Positions 22,526-33,419 of a stretch of DNA of 64,000 nt are shown here, in pieces. The notes beneath the pieces were generated by a model. The model made no database searches. It was not told the origin of the DNA and saw nothing but the letters and a program-made list of their open reading frames with translations. Position numbers and translations under genes: made by a program. Positions within the stretch are counted from its first letter, which is position 1; each line of letters opens with the position of its first letter. Source of the DNA: Gigaspora rosea (taxonomy: Eukaryota > Glomeromycota > Glomeromycetes > Diversisporales > Gigasporaceae); the NCBI GenBank assembly GCA_003550325.1, contig QKWP01000057.1, positions 413,542-477,541 on the forward strand, given 5' to 3'.

Positions 22526-22934
22526 ATGAAGTGTAATCTGCGTAAGCCTTGAAAATCTGGCAATTTAGGAGTAAAGACGGTAGTTCCAAAAAATGTGTAT
22601 CCAATAATAACTCCTTCTGGGAAAGAAGTTTTGCCTGCTACTTGTTGAGGAGTATCAAAAGAAAGATTTAATGAACTGGTTGCTAACAATTGAATTTGAT
22701 GGGGAAAAAGTAGAGATGGAATGCCTCACATAAAAAGATTTCTGAGCGAAGTTCAAAATCTAGTTCCGCAAACGTTATGAAAGCACGAAGAGGTAGGTCA
22801 TAATGACGAAGCAAAAAAAGATTAAAAAACTGTTTTCAGAAATTGAACCATTTGAAACTTCCAAACCCGAAAGATTACGACAAAGAATTATCCAAATTGC
22901 TACTAATGAAGGTGACTTTTCGAATTTTCTTTAA
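22526..22934 (+). pseudogene. mod-like: Type III DNA-methyltransferase (Mod) fragment, TGA at Trp positions
   Basis: Type III Mod proteins methylate DNA adenines in bacterial restriction-modification systems. This plus-strand frame starts at ATG 22526 and runs 98 codons with no TAA or TAG but five TGA (22550, 22646, 22691, 22697, 22778). Reading TGA as Trp gives phrases typical of Mod: PWKSGNLGVKT, YPIITPSGKEVLP, CWGVSKERFNEL, IWWGK, IKRFLSEVQ, TLWKHEEVGHNDEAKK. After a frameshift at about 22820 it continues PFETSKPERLRQRIIQIATN, then GD and a TAA at 22932. Four of the five TGA fall where the family has tryptophan; 22691 does not clearly. Both the N-terminal part and the region after the IATNEGD box are missing. 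It cannot make an enzyme here. The codon pattern suggests a genetic-code-4 donor such as a Mollicutes-related endobacterium. Confidence 0.8.
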
Positions 22935-23182
22935 CTCTTCATCTTTACTTGTCCCGTAATGAGATTTGTAACTGCTGAAACTGGTGAATCACCTGCACCA
23001 GCTAATGCTCCTCCTGTAAAATATGCTATAGCAGCTGAGGCAAGAGCTTTCGAATTGATTTTTAATTGTTCATTAATTAATTTAATTGTTTTTTTTAAAT
23101 CTTCAATGATTTCTTTTTGTTCTTTAACTATATGAATTAAGCGAAAAAAACCAGGCTTTATATGTATGCTTCTACGTTTATA
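22931..23182 (-). pseudogene. Unrecognised coding fragment, helical with Gly/Ala-rich end
   Basis: A minus-strand frame of 83 codons preceded by an acceptor-like TTTTAGCAG and ending in TAA at 22931-22933. It reads a basic start (YKRRSIHIKPG), a charged helical stretch (KEQKEIIEDLKKTIKLINEQ) and a small-residue segment (LASAAIAYFTGGALAGAG). Its end overlaps the stop of the Mod fragment on the other strand. Whether it is fungal or bacterial cannot be told. Confidence 0.4.
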
Positions 23183-23288
23183 CTGCTAAAAGTTATATAA
23201 AATGACATTCAATTCTGAAGATTTTAATGCCATTTAAATTAATGTTATACACACACTTAAAATTATTTAAAAAAATTTCAAGTAATTA

Positions 23289-24010
23289 TTTGAATTTCTT
23301 AATAACAAAAAGATTTTAATACAATTATTAAAATTGATGAATCACCAAATGCTAAATATTCCAAGCGCATTTAGCAATTTTAAGATACAGATATTTATAT
23401 TTTATTAATAAATTAAATTGTTTGCATCATATCTGCTATTTTCATATATCAGATAATGATATTATCAATAGTGTACAACCATATAAACAAATCCTAGAAA
23501 ATGATCTTTAGGATGATATTACAAGAAAGTTTATCTCATCAAATTAGCAAGTATCAACAACAATTCTTCCTCCTTGTAAATTTTACACCAAATTCACCGA
23601 CCAGAAATACATGCAGCAAAAATTGTTTCATGAATTGATAAAAAAAGAAAATACCTATTCCTTAACAAATAGTCCATATTATTTCTTCACGGAACTAGAG
23701 ATGGTTTTATTGCTGATTCATTTTGGAATTTGTGATAAGCAGTTATAGTTATAAAAGTTAGAGGTAATGATGAAATTCTTGATGGCTATAATCCTATTAT
23801 TTGGGATAAATCAATTAATTGTAATTATGGAAATTGCAATAATTAGCTTTATCTTTTCATTGAAAAACGTTACCATTCACAATTCCATTTTAAACGTATA
23901 ACATGACCAGAAAATGCACTCTGGTTCCAGTAGGCAAGACCCAATATTTAGCGCTAGCTATGATTTAGCTATGTTAAATGGTTTTAATCAAGATAGAAAG
24001 TGTTGACATA
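23289..24010 (+). pseudogene. BTB / BACK / TLDc protein debris inside the element
   Basis: At 23289-23365 the frame resembles a BTB start (DFNTIIKIDESPNAKY). At 23447-23560 IINSVQPYKQILEN resembles the end of a BACK-type domain. At 23690-23990 several TLDc phrases appear: TRDGFIADSFWN, YNPIIWDKS, NYGNCNN, FIFSLKN, DPIFSASYDLAM and FNQDRKC. Many stops and shifts break it, and most of the BTB-BACK middle is deleted. BTB-BACK-TLDc proteins are a large family in Rhizophagus. Confidence 0.7.
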
Positions 24011-26362
24011 AGCAAAAATAATATGAAAAACGAATCAGAAATGCGAGTAGGAAATAAAATCTCAAGGCGATGGTTAAGAGGATGTTCCTCAATGATTTGC
24101 ACATGCTATAACTTTGGAGATGCAGTAGAAAAAGAAGAAACATAAAGTTTCAATTGAACAGGTTTGGTCAAAAAGGCCATTTACATTAAGATTTGATTTG
24201 ATTATACTTGAGATACCGTAATTTTTCTTTAAACCCAAGATGCATTTGAAATTTTTTAGGTTGCAATAGAAATCCTCTCCTACAATATATCAAGGTGTTT
24301 TGGTTTAGATACCGATCCTTTAAATCAGTATAGTACAGCAGTAAATTCAATAATAAAGCAAATTTTAATTCTCAACGATTTCAATTATTTTTAGGAAATC
24401 AGTATTTGAACTTTGCGAATGTAAAAATATGCTCAATATCTGTATAAACTTACTAGGCAACATAAGTCGAGTATGGTAACAACATGTCTTGAATCAGCGA
24501 CTAATTAATACTGTCAAAAGTTTATTAGCATAGCGTTGCGAATTTTTTTTATTACAAGTCTGGATAATTGTTACACAAAATCGTTAAGACATCTTTATTG
24601 GCTATATATTATAATAAGTTGTCCCCTCCGTAATTTTACTAACCCCTAGGTTGTAGTCATTATTTGTGATTTTGACAAAATGTTTATTATAACAAAAATA
24701 TTGATTTCGGTAAAACTAAGTAGAATTGAGACGTGATGTTCTAGGGTATGTTTCAGGGGCATGCCCTTTTAAAAAATTTATATAATCACGCAAAACCAAA
24801 AAAAAAATAAAAATTTTTTATTATTTTTAGACCCACTTATACTGATATAGCTAAAATAGGATATTTTTAATAACAATAATAGTAAACTATTTTAGATATG
24901 TACTGTACATATGATATATGTGAACCAGTGTTGGCAATTCCAAATGAACATGACCAAATGACCAAATGAATTGGTCATTGGTCATTTGGTCATTTGAAAT
25001 TTGAAATGACCTAATGACCTAATATAAAAATTATAAGAATTATAAAAATTATAAAAATTATAAGAATTATAAAAATTATAAAAATTAATAATAACTAGCA
25101 TCGCCCGGTATAAAACTTGTCTACATCATAAATTTAATAAGAACATGATTTTAATATTTCGTTTGTTTATTATACTATTCAATAGGTCGATATAAATAAA
25201 TTACACTTTAAACTTATACTGGCTTTCAGTTTTTTGTGTGTATATACTGTAACAAGCCACTAATTTTTTTGTTGCAAAATTCAAAGAAACTATTAAAATA
25301 TAGACTTAATAATATGCAAATTAATAATAAAATTGATTTAGTAAATTCATAAAACCAACATGTGCATAAAAATGAAGAATAAGTTTATATTTATTAAAAA
25401 AAAAAAATGTTAAAGATTTTGCATTGGATATTGAATCCAAATTATGTCTCATTAAAAAGAATCGAACTTAAATGTACATACAATCTTAAGTATTTGAATT
25501 TAAATATTCAATATTTACATTGGTTAAATAAATTCTTCGAAAAATTCGAATAAATAAATAAATGCAATTATTGTAAAACGCACCTATGCTGTTTTACACC
25601 TATCATATGTTTTTATTGATGTTTTTTAGATTTCTATGTTTGTATATAAAATTTTAACGCAAAGTCTTTTCATGCTGGAGTTAGTATTTAAATTTGGATT
25701 AGAGGTAAAGATGCGATCCATGATCAGTTTTCCTATCTAAAATTTAACGAATATCCTTATATCCGAAATCTTCATAATAATTTTGTTATATAAAATTAAA
25801 CTAATGATATACGGATCGTATCTCTAATTGAGAGCATCGAACATCTTTTACCTAAGACTCCCCATATTAATTAATTATCTAATTTTTGAGATAATGCATA
25901 CATCGGTGTAAAGCATCATGAGTACGTATTAGTAAAAGTCAATAAATAATAAATAAATAAAATAAAATAAATAAATAAACAAATAAATAAATTGGATTTA
26001 TTTTTTTATTATTTGAACTAGCCAGTATCTTCTATTTTCCTGTACCCACGAGTTTTATAGAAACCGTAAAATAATAAAATTATATTCTAAAATATAAAAT
26101 TAAATGTTTGATGCGGTCTGTGAATTAGTCATCATGATGAAAGATTTGTAATAAGACAAAAAACCATTCTTAGGTTTAATAAGCTTAAATTATAGCAGCT
26201 TCATTTATATTGTAGTATTAATTACTTATGAGAGTTAGCAAAGGTAGTAGTACCTCGATCCTATTCTTTAATTAAAGGCCATTCAAATTGAATCTGAATA
26301 CTACTTTGCATATAATCTGAATCTGGACGAATCTGGATTTAATTATTTAATCCATATTCTAT

Positions 26363-26419
26363 ATGAATCGTTAGTACGATGGGTAGCACTTTGTGCCACC
26401 CATCGTACTAACGATTCAT
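26363..26419. repeat. Perfect 22-bp-arm hairpin
   Basis: ATGAATCGTTAGTACGATGG (plus GT) pairs exactly with its complement across a 13-base loop (AGCACTTTGTGCC). Located within the 24926-26983 element. Confidence 0.85.
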
Positions 26420-26640
26420 AACGATTTTACGCATAACAATAAAACTAAGTAGCAGGTAAATAATTACAGGTGAATATTTAGTAACGGACATCAAAGGAGG
26501 GGAAGGAGTGATGTTAACCAAAAAATTAATTCGACGGCCTTATTCTTAAATTTAAACATAAATAAAATTAATATAGTAAAGATCTAGCCAATAAAGTGCA
26601 GAATTTAAGTTTGTGTAACTTCTACTTTTAAATGACCAAA

Positions 26641-26900
26641 TGGGGCCTTTGCAGTAGAAAGGGCCCTTACTGGAATATAAATAATTTTAAAATACAAAAC
26701 TTTGATTAAAAATATCTCAGCAACCACTTAATCAAATTTAATAAAAATTTTTTTATTTAAATTTTATATATTTATAGAATTTAAATAAAAAAATTTTTAT
26801 TAAATTTGATCAAGTAGTTGCTGAGATATCTTTGATTAAAGTTTTGTATTTTAAAATTATTTATATTCCAGTAAGGGCCCTTTCTACTGCAAAGGCCCCA
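26641..26900. repeat. Near-perfect palindrome with about 125-bp arms
   Basis: Outer ends TGGGGCCTTTGCAGTAGAAA and TTTCTACTGCAAAGGCCCCA frame arms that pair through CAAAACTTTGATTAAA and ATTAAATTTGATCAAG-type phrases. Probably a separate foldback element nested in the hAT-like element. Confidence 0.8.
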
Positions 26901-26991
26901 AATGATAAATGACTTGGTCATTATTTTGGTCATTTGGTCATTTGGTCATTTAAAATTAAATGACCGGTCATTTGCCAACACTGATGTGAAC

Positions 26992-27740
26992 TATATATAT
27001 ATATGTTGTACGTATGTCGAAATCGAATTTTTGTGGTTTTAAAATTTAGTAATTATAAACCGTCAAATCGTTCCATACTGTAATTTTTAAAATGCCCGAG
27101 TTACAAAAATATTTGAAATATTACTAAAGCAAATCTTTTAATCGACGTTGTAAGAATTATTGCTTTACACAATAGAATTACTACTTCTAGCAGAACCCAA
27201 TATAATTATATTCTTACCTTTAAATTCATTCAAGTGGCCTTACTTAAAGCCCGCTGTAACTGTTACTTTTAGCAAATTTTAATTATTATTTTCGTGTCCT
27301 ATTTTCTGCCTTACTACTTCTAGCAGTATTTGTATCTTTAGTCAGTTTAAATATTCAAGTACACTTAGTTATACCTATATTATTTCTACAGTAGAATCAC
27401 TACTTTTAATCGACTCTGTTATTTTAGTTTTTGTACCTATTCGAATCACTAGAATTATTGCATCTCCTGGTCGCTACTTTTAATGAAACTTAACAGAATT
27501 TAGTTTACTAAATTATGATTTCTGTATTAAATATACGTATATTATTTATATCCATATGGTCACAAAATTTGTTTTTAATCATTCAAATCAATAATGTGAT
27601 ATTTGTGATTGAAAAAATAAACATTTATATCAGATATATCGTGAAAAAATTTATTGAATTATTTATTGTAAAGCTTTATTTCATTATATATTTAAACAGT
27701 ACTTCTATTATTATTAAATTAAACAATGTATTTGATCTAA
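26992..27740. other. Spacer with short repeated TACTTCTAGCAG/TACTTTTAATCG phrases
   Basis: ACTACTTCTAGCAG and ACTACTTTTAATCGAC occur several times between 27178 and 27490. An 85-codon plus frame at 27515-27772 is I/L/Y-rich and overlaps the putative last helicase exon, and is not considered a gene. Confidence 0.4.
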
Positions 27741-28059
27741 ACCAATCTATGTCAGCTTATTTGGAAAATTAGCTATCCCCTTGGCTTTTAAAAATAAAAT
27801 AAAAGAAAATGAAGTATTGAAGTACACAAAGTAAACGATGTATTATGTAAATGTAACTAACCTTTCTTCAAGTCTTGGCAAATTTTTCGGTAAAATGATG
27901 ATTCTTCTGGACTGCATAGCATCAAACTGATACCTTCATTACGCGCATGAGCTGTGCGACCACTTCTATGGATATATATCTACAACAAGCATACATTAGC
28001 AAATTTATAATAGCGTAATCTTACTAAGATCTTACGAACCGTAATATAAGCAAAATATT

Positions 28060-28270
28060 ACATAATATATTTCGAAATATTTCGAAATATCAAATTTTCA
28101 AAATATTACGAAAGTAATTTCGAAATATTTCAAAATAGGTTACGAAATATTTCGATCCCTTTCAAAATATTTTAGAACTAGAAAACCAAGCTGTATCAGG
28201 ATCAGTAGCTCTGTAACCTGGATCGCGTGTTAGACTGATTTTTTGAAATAGTTCGAAATAGTTCGATGAT
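28060..28270. repeat. ATTTCGAAATATT palindromic repeats
   Basis: ATTTCGAAATATTTCGAAAT and variants recur about ten times. A similar theme (GCGAAATATTGCGAAAC) occurs at the other end of the intron. Confidence 0.6.
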
Positions 28271-28310
28271 ATTCAAATTCTGTACTACAAGATCAGATTA
28301 GATCTTTTGT

Positions 28311-28905
28311 TTATCCCTTAGATTGTAGTAGAACACAGGCAAATTTGCCTGCGTTTTTGCACTTTTTTAGCTCTGATTTACTTTTTTAAAATACTAAAAT
28401 AATTAAATAAAACTTTGTACAATTATATTTGAAAATAAGGATTACTTTTTTGCAAAATTAGTTTTTATATTATAAGAAAATAAATTATAGTTACATATAA
28501 GCTGAAAATAGATAATTTTAAGAAAAAATTTTTTTAAAAAATTTTATTACAATTTTTCTGCGATCTTATTTAGTTTTAGTTTTAGAACTATAGTTCTTAA
28601 GACAATATTGTAGTTTATATAAAGGATGACAACTTTCATTATTGCAACTTTAATGATTTACTTGTAAAAATTAAGACTTGTATTAGAAGTAAAGATTTTT
28701 TTTATAGACGGGAACATATAAAATTTGAAAAAATCTAAAGAAAAATTTTAATAGTAAAAATGCCAATACAAGAACTTTAAACATTTATTATATTAAAGTT
28801 TTCTAATGATTTTAAAAAAATTTTATAACAAAGTTACTAAAACAAAACTTAAAGAATATTTTTTACTTAGAAAAGATATGGCTAAAATCAATATTTAAAA
28901 TTTTA
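28311..28905. mobile_element. TA-flanked MITE, TCCCTTAAACTGTAA family, truncated by gap
   Basis: It begins TTATCCCTTAGATTGTAG, then AGGCAAATTTGCCTG as in the 38275 copy. The interior shares TTTTATAGACGGGAACATAT with that copy in inverted orientation. The other end is lost in the Ns. Confidence 0.6.
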
Positions 28906-29255
28906 NNNNNNNNNNNNNNNNNNNNNNNNNNNNNNNNNNNNNNNNNNNNNNNNNNNNNNNNNNNNNNNNNNNNNNNNNNNNNNNNNNNNNNNNNNNNNNN
29001 NNNNNNNNNNNNNNNNNNNNNNNNNNNNNNNNNNNNNNNNNNNNNNNNNNNNNNNNNNNNNNNNNNNNNNNNNNNNNNNNNNNNNNNNNNNNNNNNNNNN
29101 NNNNNNNNNNNNNNNNNNNNNNNNNNNNNNNNNNNNNNNNNNNNNNNNNNNNNNNNNNNNNNNNNNNNNNNNNNNNNNNNNNNNNNNNNNNNNNNNNNNN
29201 NNNNNNNNNNNNNNNNNNNNNNNNNNNNNNNNNNNNNNNNNNNNNNNNNNNNNNN
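28906..29255. other. Assembly gap, 350 Ns
   Basis: Unknown sequence. The apparent frame across it has no meaning. Confidence 1.
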
Positions 29256-29886
29256 ATAATAAACACTCTATAAGTATAATATTTATACAAAACTTTTCTT
29301 TAATCAGTTTGCTGAAACGTTTGTTCTTTTTAAAACTTTGTCCGTTTATTTTTTTTAGCTGCTTTATTTTTGAACTATAAAAGATCTCTAATGTTCGTGA
29401 CTTTTATAAGATGTAAGTTTTTACAATATATACCTGTAATACACTCAAAAATATTTTTAACCATGATCACGAAAGGTTAAGTACTAATATATTAGCATTT
29501 TATATTTTTTTTATATACTTAAGAAGCTTTGTTTTATTTATATTTTTCTATATATACTTAAAAAAATCTTTTATTTTTATTTTGAAGTATTTAGGTTCTT
29601 CGTGAGTTATAGAAATTGTATAAATTAGAAAGATTTATTGAGTTCGCTATATTATAAAAGTTGTAGATGCATATATATAAACGTCTTTATAACTGTAATT
29701 GAAATGAATACAAAACAATACTGTATTAATTGTAACAATTGTAAGAATAAAAGATTAAAAAGAGTGCTTTAATATTTCGTTATATATATATTATTATAAT
29801 AAAATTTGCTACAAAACAAAAAAATTACTTTAGATGCTTTAAATTAAATATTAGCAAAGTAGAATTAGTAGAATCGTATTAATTAT

Positions 29887-31044
29887 TTAATTGATAATCC
29901 GCCTGTCAAGTAAAGAATGGCGAAATGTAGCGTTCTTCCATCTAAAATTTTTTTTCATACTAAGTTAACGATACATGTCCACTAATTGAAAGTTGTAGAG
30001 CTCGTCGAGGCGCATCTAACGGTGGTTAGATCATCCAAATCGGCCCAGTGGATGGTGAGATATCATCGAAAAACGATTGGCCGACTATATAAAATCCCGT
30101 AACAGAAATTATATATGAAAATCACATGATCCGAAATGCAGCGTGCGCCCATCTAAAACTTTTTTTCTTACTATGCTAACGAAATATGTCGATTAATTGA
30201 AAGTTGTAGAGCTCGTCAAGACGCATCTAATGGTAGTTAGATCATCCAAATCGGCCTAGTAGATGGTGAGATATCGTTGAAAAACGATTGGCCGACTATA
30301 TAAAATCTCTATGTAAAACAATACTAGGCTAATGCGTAGCATTATATGTCCGGAGCTCATCATATGATGTTCAACATATTACACAAACACATTAATATGC
30401 ATAAGTTGGTAACATTAAAAGCACAAATATAGACACGCGTGCGGACAGACAAAAAATTTCCAAATTCCATTTCTAATAAGATTTACATCATATATATGCA
30501 AGTATATCATAAAAGTAAAATTTGTCAAGATTTTTACAATTGAAGCACATCAGGAAGGTAATTTTTGTAACACTTCGCATAGAAACTTAGGGTCCGTCGC
30601 TATGCTCTGGCCAATAAGTTTACATTGAGATTTTATATAGTCAGCCAATCGTTTTTTGACGATATCTCGCCATCCACTGAGCCGATTTGGATGATCTAAC
30701 CACATTAGATGCATCTTGATGAGCTCTACAACTTTCAATTAATCGACATGTTTCATTAGCATAGTAAGAAAAAAGTTTTAGATGGGCGCACGCCACATTT
30801 CGAATCATGTGATTTTCATATGTAATTTCTGTCACAGATTTTATATAGTCAGCCAATTGTTTTTCGACAATATCTCGCCATCCACTGGACCGATTTGGAT
30901 GATCTAACCACCGTTAGATGCGCCTCGACGAGCTCTACAACTTTCAATTAGTGGACATGTATCATTAACTTAGTATGAAAAAAATTTAGATGGAAGAACG
31001 CCACATTTCGCCATTCTTTACTTGACAGGCGGATTATCAATTAA
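29887..31044. mobile_element. Foldback element with internally duplicated arms
   Basis: Ends TTAATTGATAATCCGCCTGT and complement. Each arm contains two copies of a 210-bp unit with GAAAGTTGTAGAGCTCGTC, CATCCAAATCGG and GATTGGCCGACTATATAAAA. The unique centre (30302-30600) has TAATGCGTAGCATTATATGT and GCGGACAGACAAAAA, phrases shared with elements at 46507-47455 and 54040-55335. Small minus-strand frames inside are repeat readings. Confidence 0.8.
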
Positions 31045-31182
31045 CTAATTTAGATCGTGCAACCGAATTTTTTTTAGATACGTACGTACAATACTACCAA
31101 ACAAACTTTATGATAAAATATCAGCCAATCATATTTGGTAATGATCATTTGATATAACAGCCAATAAAAAAGAACTTCAGTC

Positions 31183-31900
31183 ATGCTCTATTTTGTTTTT
31201 TTTCGCTTTTTTGTTTTTATTTCGTTTCATTCGTTTCATTTTTTGTTTTCATTTCATTTTTTTGTTTTCATTTTTCATTTTTTAATTTTTTTAATTTTAT
31301 TTTTTATTTCAGCACCTTTGCAAGAAGACATACAACTTTTCGAAACCTTGCGCATGTTTACTCAGACTTCCGACACTTTCAAGAACACCAAGAACGCTTT
31401 TTTAGAGAAATGATTTAGTTAGGCGCAAGTTTTCGCAAGTTTTCGCAAGGTTTTGCAAGTTTGTGCAAGTTTTCGCAAGGTTTCACGTCATTTATTTTTT
31501 CGTTTCGTGTTTTTTGTTTTTGTTTTTTTTTGTTTTATTTTAAAATTTTTTTTATTAATTTATTTTATTTCGGCACTTTGCGAGAACAGAACTTTAACTT
31601 CCGCAAAAAAAACAACCCAGACTTTTTTGGCACTTTGCGACTTTTTTGGCATTTTGCAAAAACATTAACACGGCTTTCACAATTTCAGAAGTTGCAAGAA
31701 CGCGAACTTTTACGAAGATTTGGGCTTTGTTTATTTTTTTTATTAGTTTGCTTATACTTTTGGTTTTTTTGTTTTTTTTTTACTTATTTTTTTAATTTTT
31801 ATTTTAGTTTATTTATTCCTAACTCCTTCGAACCTTTGCGACTTTCCTCGGCAATTTGCAAGAACACCAACACTTCTAAGAAATGTTTTTTATTTTGAAG
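31183..31900. repeat. T-rich tract with GCAAGTTTTC minisatellite
   Basis: Long TTTTTATTTC-rich stretches enclose a GCGCAAGTTTTCGCAAGTTT array at 31423-31486 (about 11-13-bp units). The F-rich plus-strand frames of 71-145 codons are compositional. Confidence 0.65.
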
Positions 31901-32221
31901 TTTTTAGAAAAAGAGTGCGAAACGAAGTTTATAGCCAAAACAAAAGAAGTAGTCAAAGCGAAGACAATAGAAAACAAAGAAGCGAAGATAATAGCTAACT
32001 GTAGGTGAACGAAAATAAGTGTGTAGGGCTAGTTTTTTGTATATAGTGATAGAATTAGATGCGAAGAAGTGCGAAAGTAGTTAAAATAATATATAATAAT
32101 GTAAAAACAATACTGTAAAAAATGTATAATAATTAAAATATAATATATAATATAATATGTATAATATATAATAATAATAAATAAAAAAATAATAATAAAT
32201 AAAAAAATGTAAAATTTTATA

Positions 32222-32590
32222 GTAAATTGCGAAACCCTGCGAAATAAAGCGAAAACCTGTAAAAAAGCATGATTATATGAATATGTATATCGTTTGTTTA
32301 TTTTTTAAAAAATTTTAAAAATTTGCGAAAATTTGCCAAATATTGCGAAACAATGCGAAAAGATCCAAAATATTGCGAAACAATGCAAAAATATCAAAAT
32401 ATTACATCCTGCACGCATTAGTTTATTGATATGCGCATTGTTGCGATTTATTTCGAATTATTGTGATGTAATATTGCGTAATTTTTACATATGTATTTCG
32501 TAATATTCCGTAATTGAAAATTGCGAAAGATTTAGTGTCGATTCGTAATTATTGCGCAAGTTTTCGGGCCGTAATAACTTACGTAAGATT
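32222..32590. repeat. GCGAAATATTGCGAAAC degenerate repeats
   Basis: GCGAAAC / TTGCGAAA / ATTGCG phrases recur about every 15-25 bp in both orientations, close to the abnormal intron donor of the helicase remnant. Confidence 0.55.
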
Positions 32591-33042
32591 ACATTTATAT
32601 AATTCGCAGATATAGTAAAGGTGTTAGACAAATAATAAGTCATCCTGAATAAACTGATAAGAATGCATATATCTCCAGAACGTGGCAATTGATAATGTAT
32701 TATATGCTTAACGAGTGGAATATCCAGCCCTCGAGCTGCTACATCACTAGCAACCATCACTGCGTTCAGATTCTGCTTGAATCTAGTAAATTATTAGTGA
32801 ATAAATATTGGTGACTTGAATTATTTAAATTATAAACAACATATTTATCTTACCGATCCAAATTTTTTAATCTTTGTCTTTGCTGCATCTGAGCGTGAAG
32901 GCCAAAAACTTCTATATTAAGTAATCTCATTATCGGAATCAATTGACGAATCGCATCAATACTATTTACAAACACAAGCATTCTACCGGGATATTGTGTA
33001 ATGAAATAATACATATACAAATCCTAAGTAATTACAAATAGT

Positions 33043-33419
33043 TTAAGGGTAGGGTGAATGTAGATCATTTATCATATGATTTTAGTGGTACAATGAGATT
33101 TATATAGAAAATAAAAATGTGCTACAAATAAAACTTTTTACGGTTGTTATTAATTTAGCCAAAAATTTTATAATATGTAGTACAAAATACTCTTTTTATA
33201 ATAATAAAATTGTAATAAATATAGTATTTGAAAAAATTGTACTTCTATATATTGTAAAGATTTTCTAAGTCGGCTCAAAATTTTCTTAGTTACACAAAAA
33301 TGATTAATTCTAATTGGTTGAATCTATGTTGTTTACAATCGTGATTGGTCGATCACCTGATTTCATATGATCACAACATGATCACTATTAAAAATGATCT
33401 ACGTTCACCCTACCCTTAA
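33043..33419. mobile_element. MITE in helicase intron, possible TTAA target site
   Basis: Ends TTAAGGGTAGGGTGAA and TTCACCCTACCCTTAA are inverted copies, extending with TGTAGATCATTT / AAATGATCTAC. TTAA at both extremes could be a 4-bp target duplication as in piggyBac-type elements, or part of the terminal repeat. It lies wholly in the 439-bp intron. Confidence 0.75.

Larger units (their letters stand above)
22109..24649. mobile_element. Inverted-repeat element carrying captured gene fragments
   Basis: Ends CTAGGGGTTAGTAAAATTA and TAATTTTACTAACCCCTAG are inverted copies over about 30 bp, continuing into GGGGCCAACT / AGTTGTCCCC. The flanks carry GTTGTAG on both sides (22102-22108 and 24650-24656); a TA inside the termini could alternatively be read as the duplication. 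No transposase is recognised. Cargo: a bacterial type III methyltransferase fragment, an unknown coding fragment and BTB/BACK/TLDc debris. A lone copy of one end lies at 40620-40706. Confidence 0.75.
24926..26983. mobile_element. hAT-like element, 2.06 kb, CAGTGTTGGCAA ends
   Basis: Inverted ends CAGTGTTGGCAA / TTTGCCAACACTG are flanked by a perfect 8-bp duplication ATGTGAAC (24918-24925 and 26984-26991). Subterminal arrays of CCAAATGAC / GGTCATTTG occur at both ends. No transposase frame was found, so it is non-autonomous. The interior contains two other strong palindromes. Confidence 0.9.
28015..32592. mobile_element. Possible inverted-repeat insertion filling the helicase intron
   Basis: GTAATCTTACTAAGATCTTA at the left and an approximate complement (ACTTACGTAAGATTAC) at the right bound about 4.6 kb of other repeats and the N gap. 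Without it the intron would be about 113 bp, a normal fungal size with a CTAAT branch-like site 20 nt before the acceptor. No clear target duplication. Confidence 0.4.

Noticed and set aside
22495-22689. 64-codon minus frame opposite the Mod fragment
   Set aside because: It is the antisense shadow of the methyltransferase reading, which has recognisable family motifs.
28895-29290. 131-codon frame
   Set aside because: It is almost all N gap.
30550-30856. Two overlapping minus frames of 62 and 71 codons
   Set aside because: They read the two copies of a duplicated unit in the foldback element 29887-31044.
31183-31898. F-rich plus frames up to 145 codons
   Set aside because: Low-complexity T-rich sequence and GCAAGTTTTC repeats explain them.
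27974-32674. Treating the 4.7-kb helicase interruption purely as a hAT insertion in an exon
   Set aside because: The 8-bp ATATATCT repeat fits, but no terminal inverted repeat adjoins it, and a branch-site plus AG acceptor are present; kept as an alternative only.
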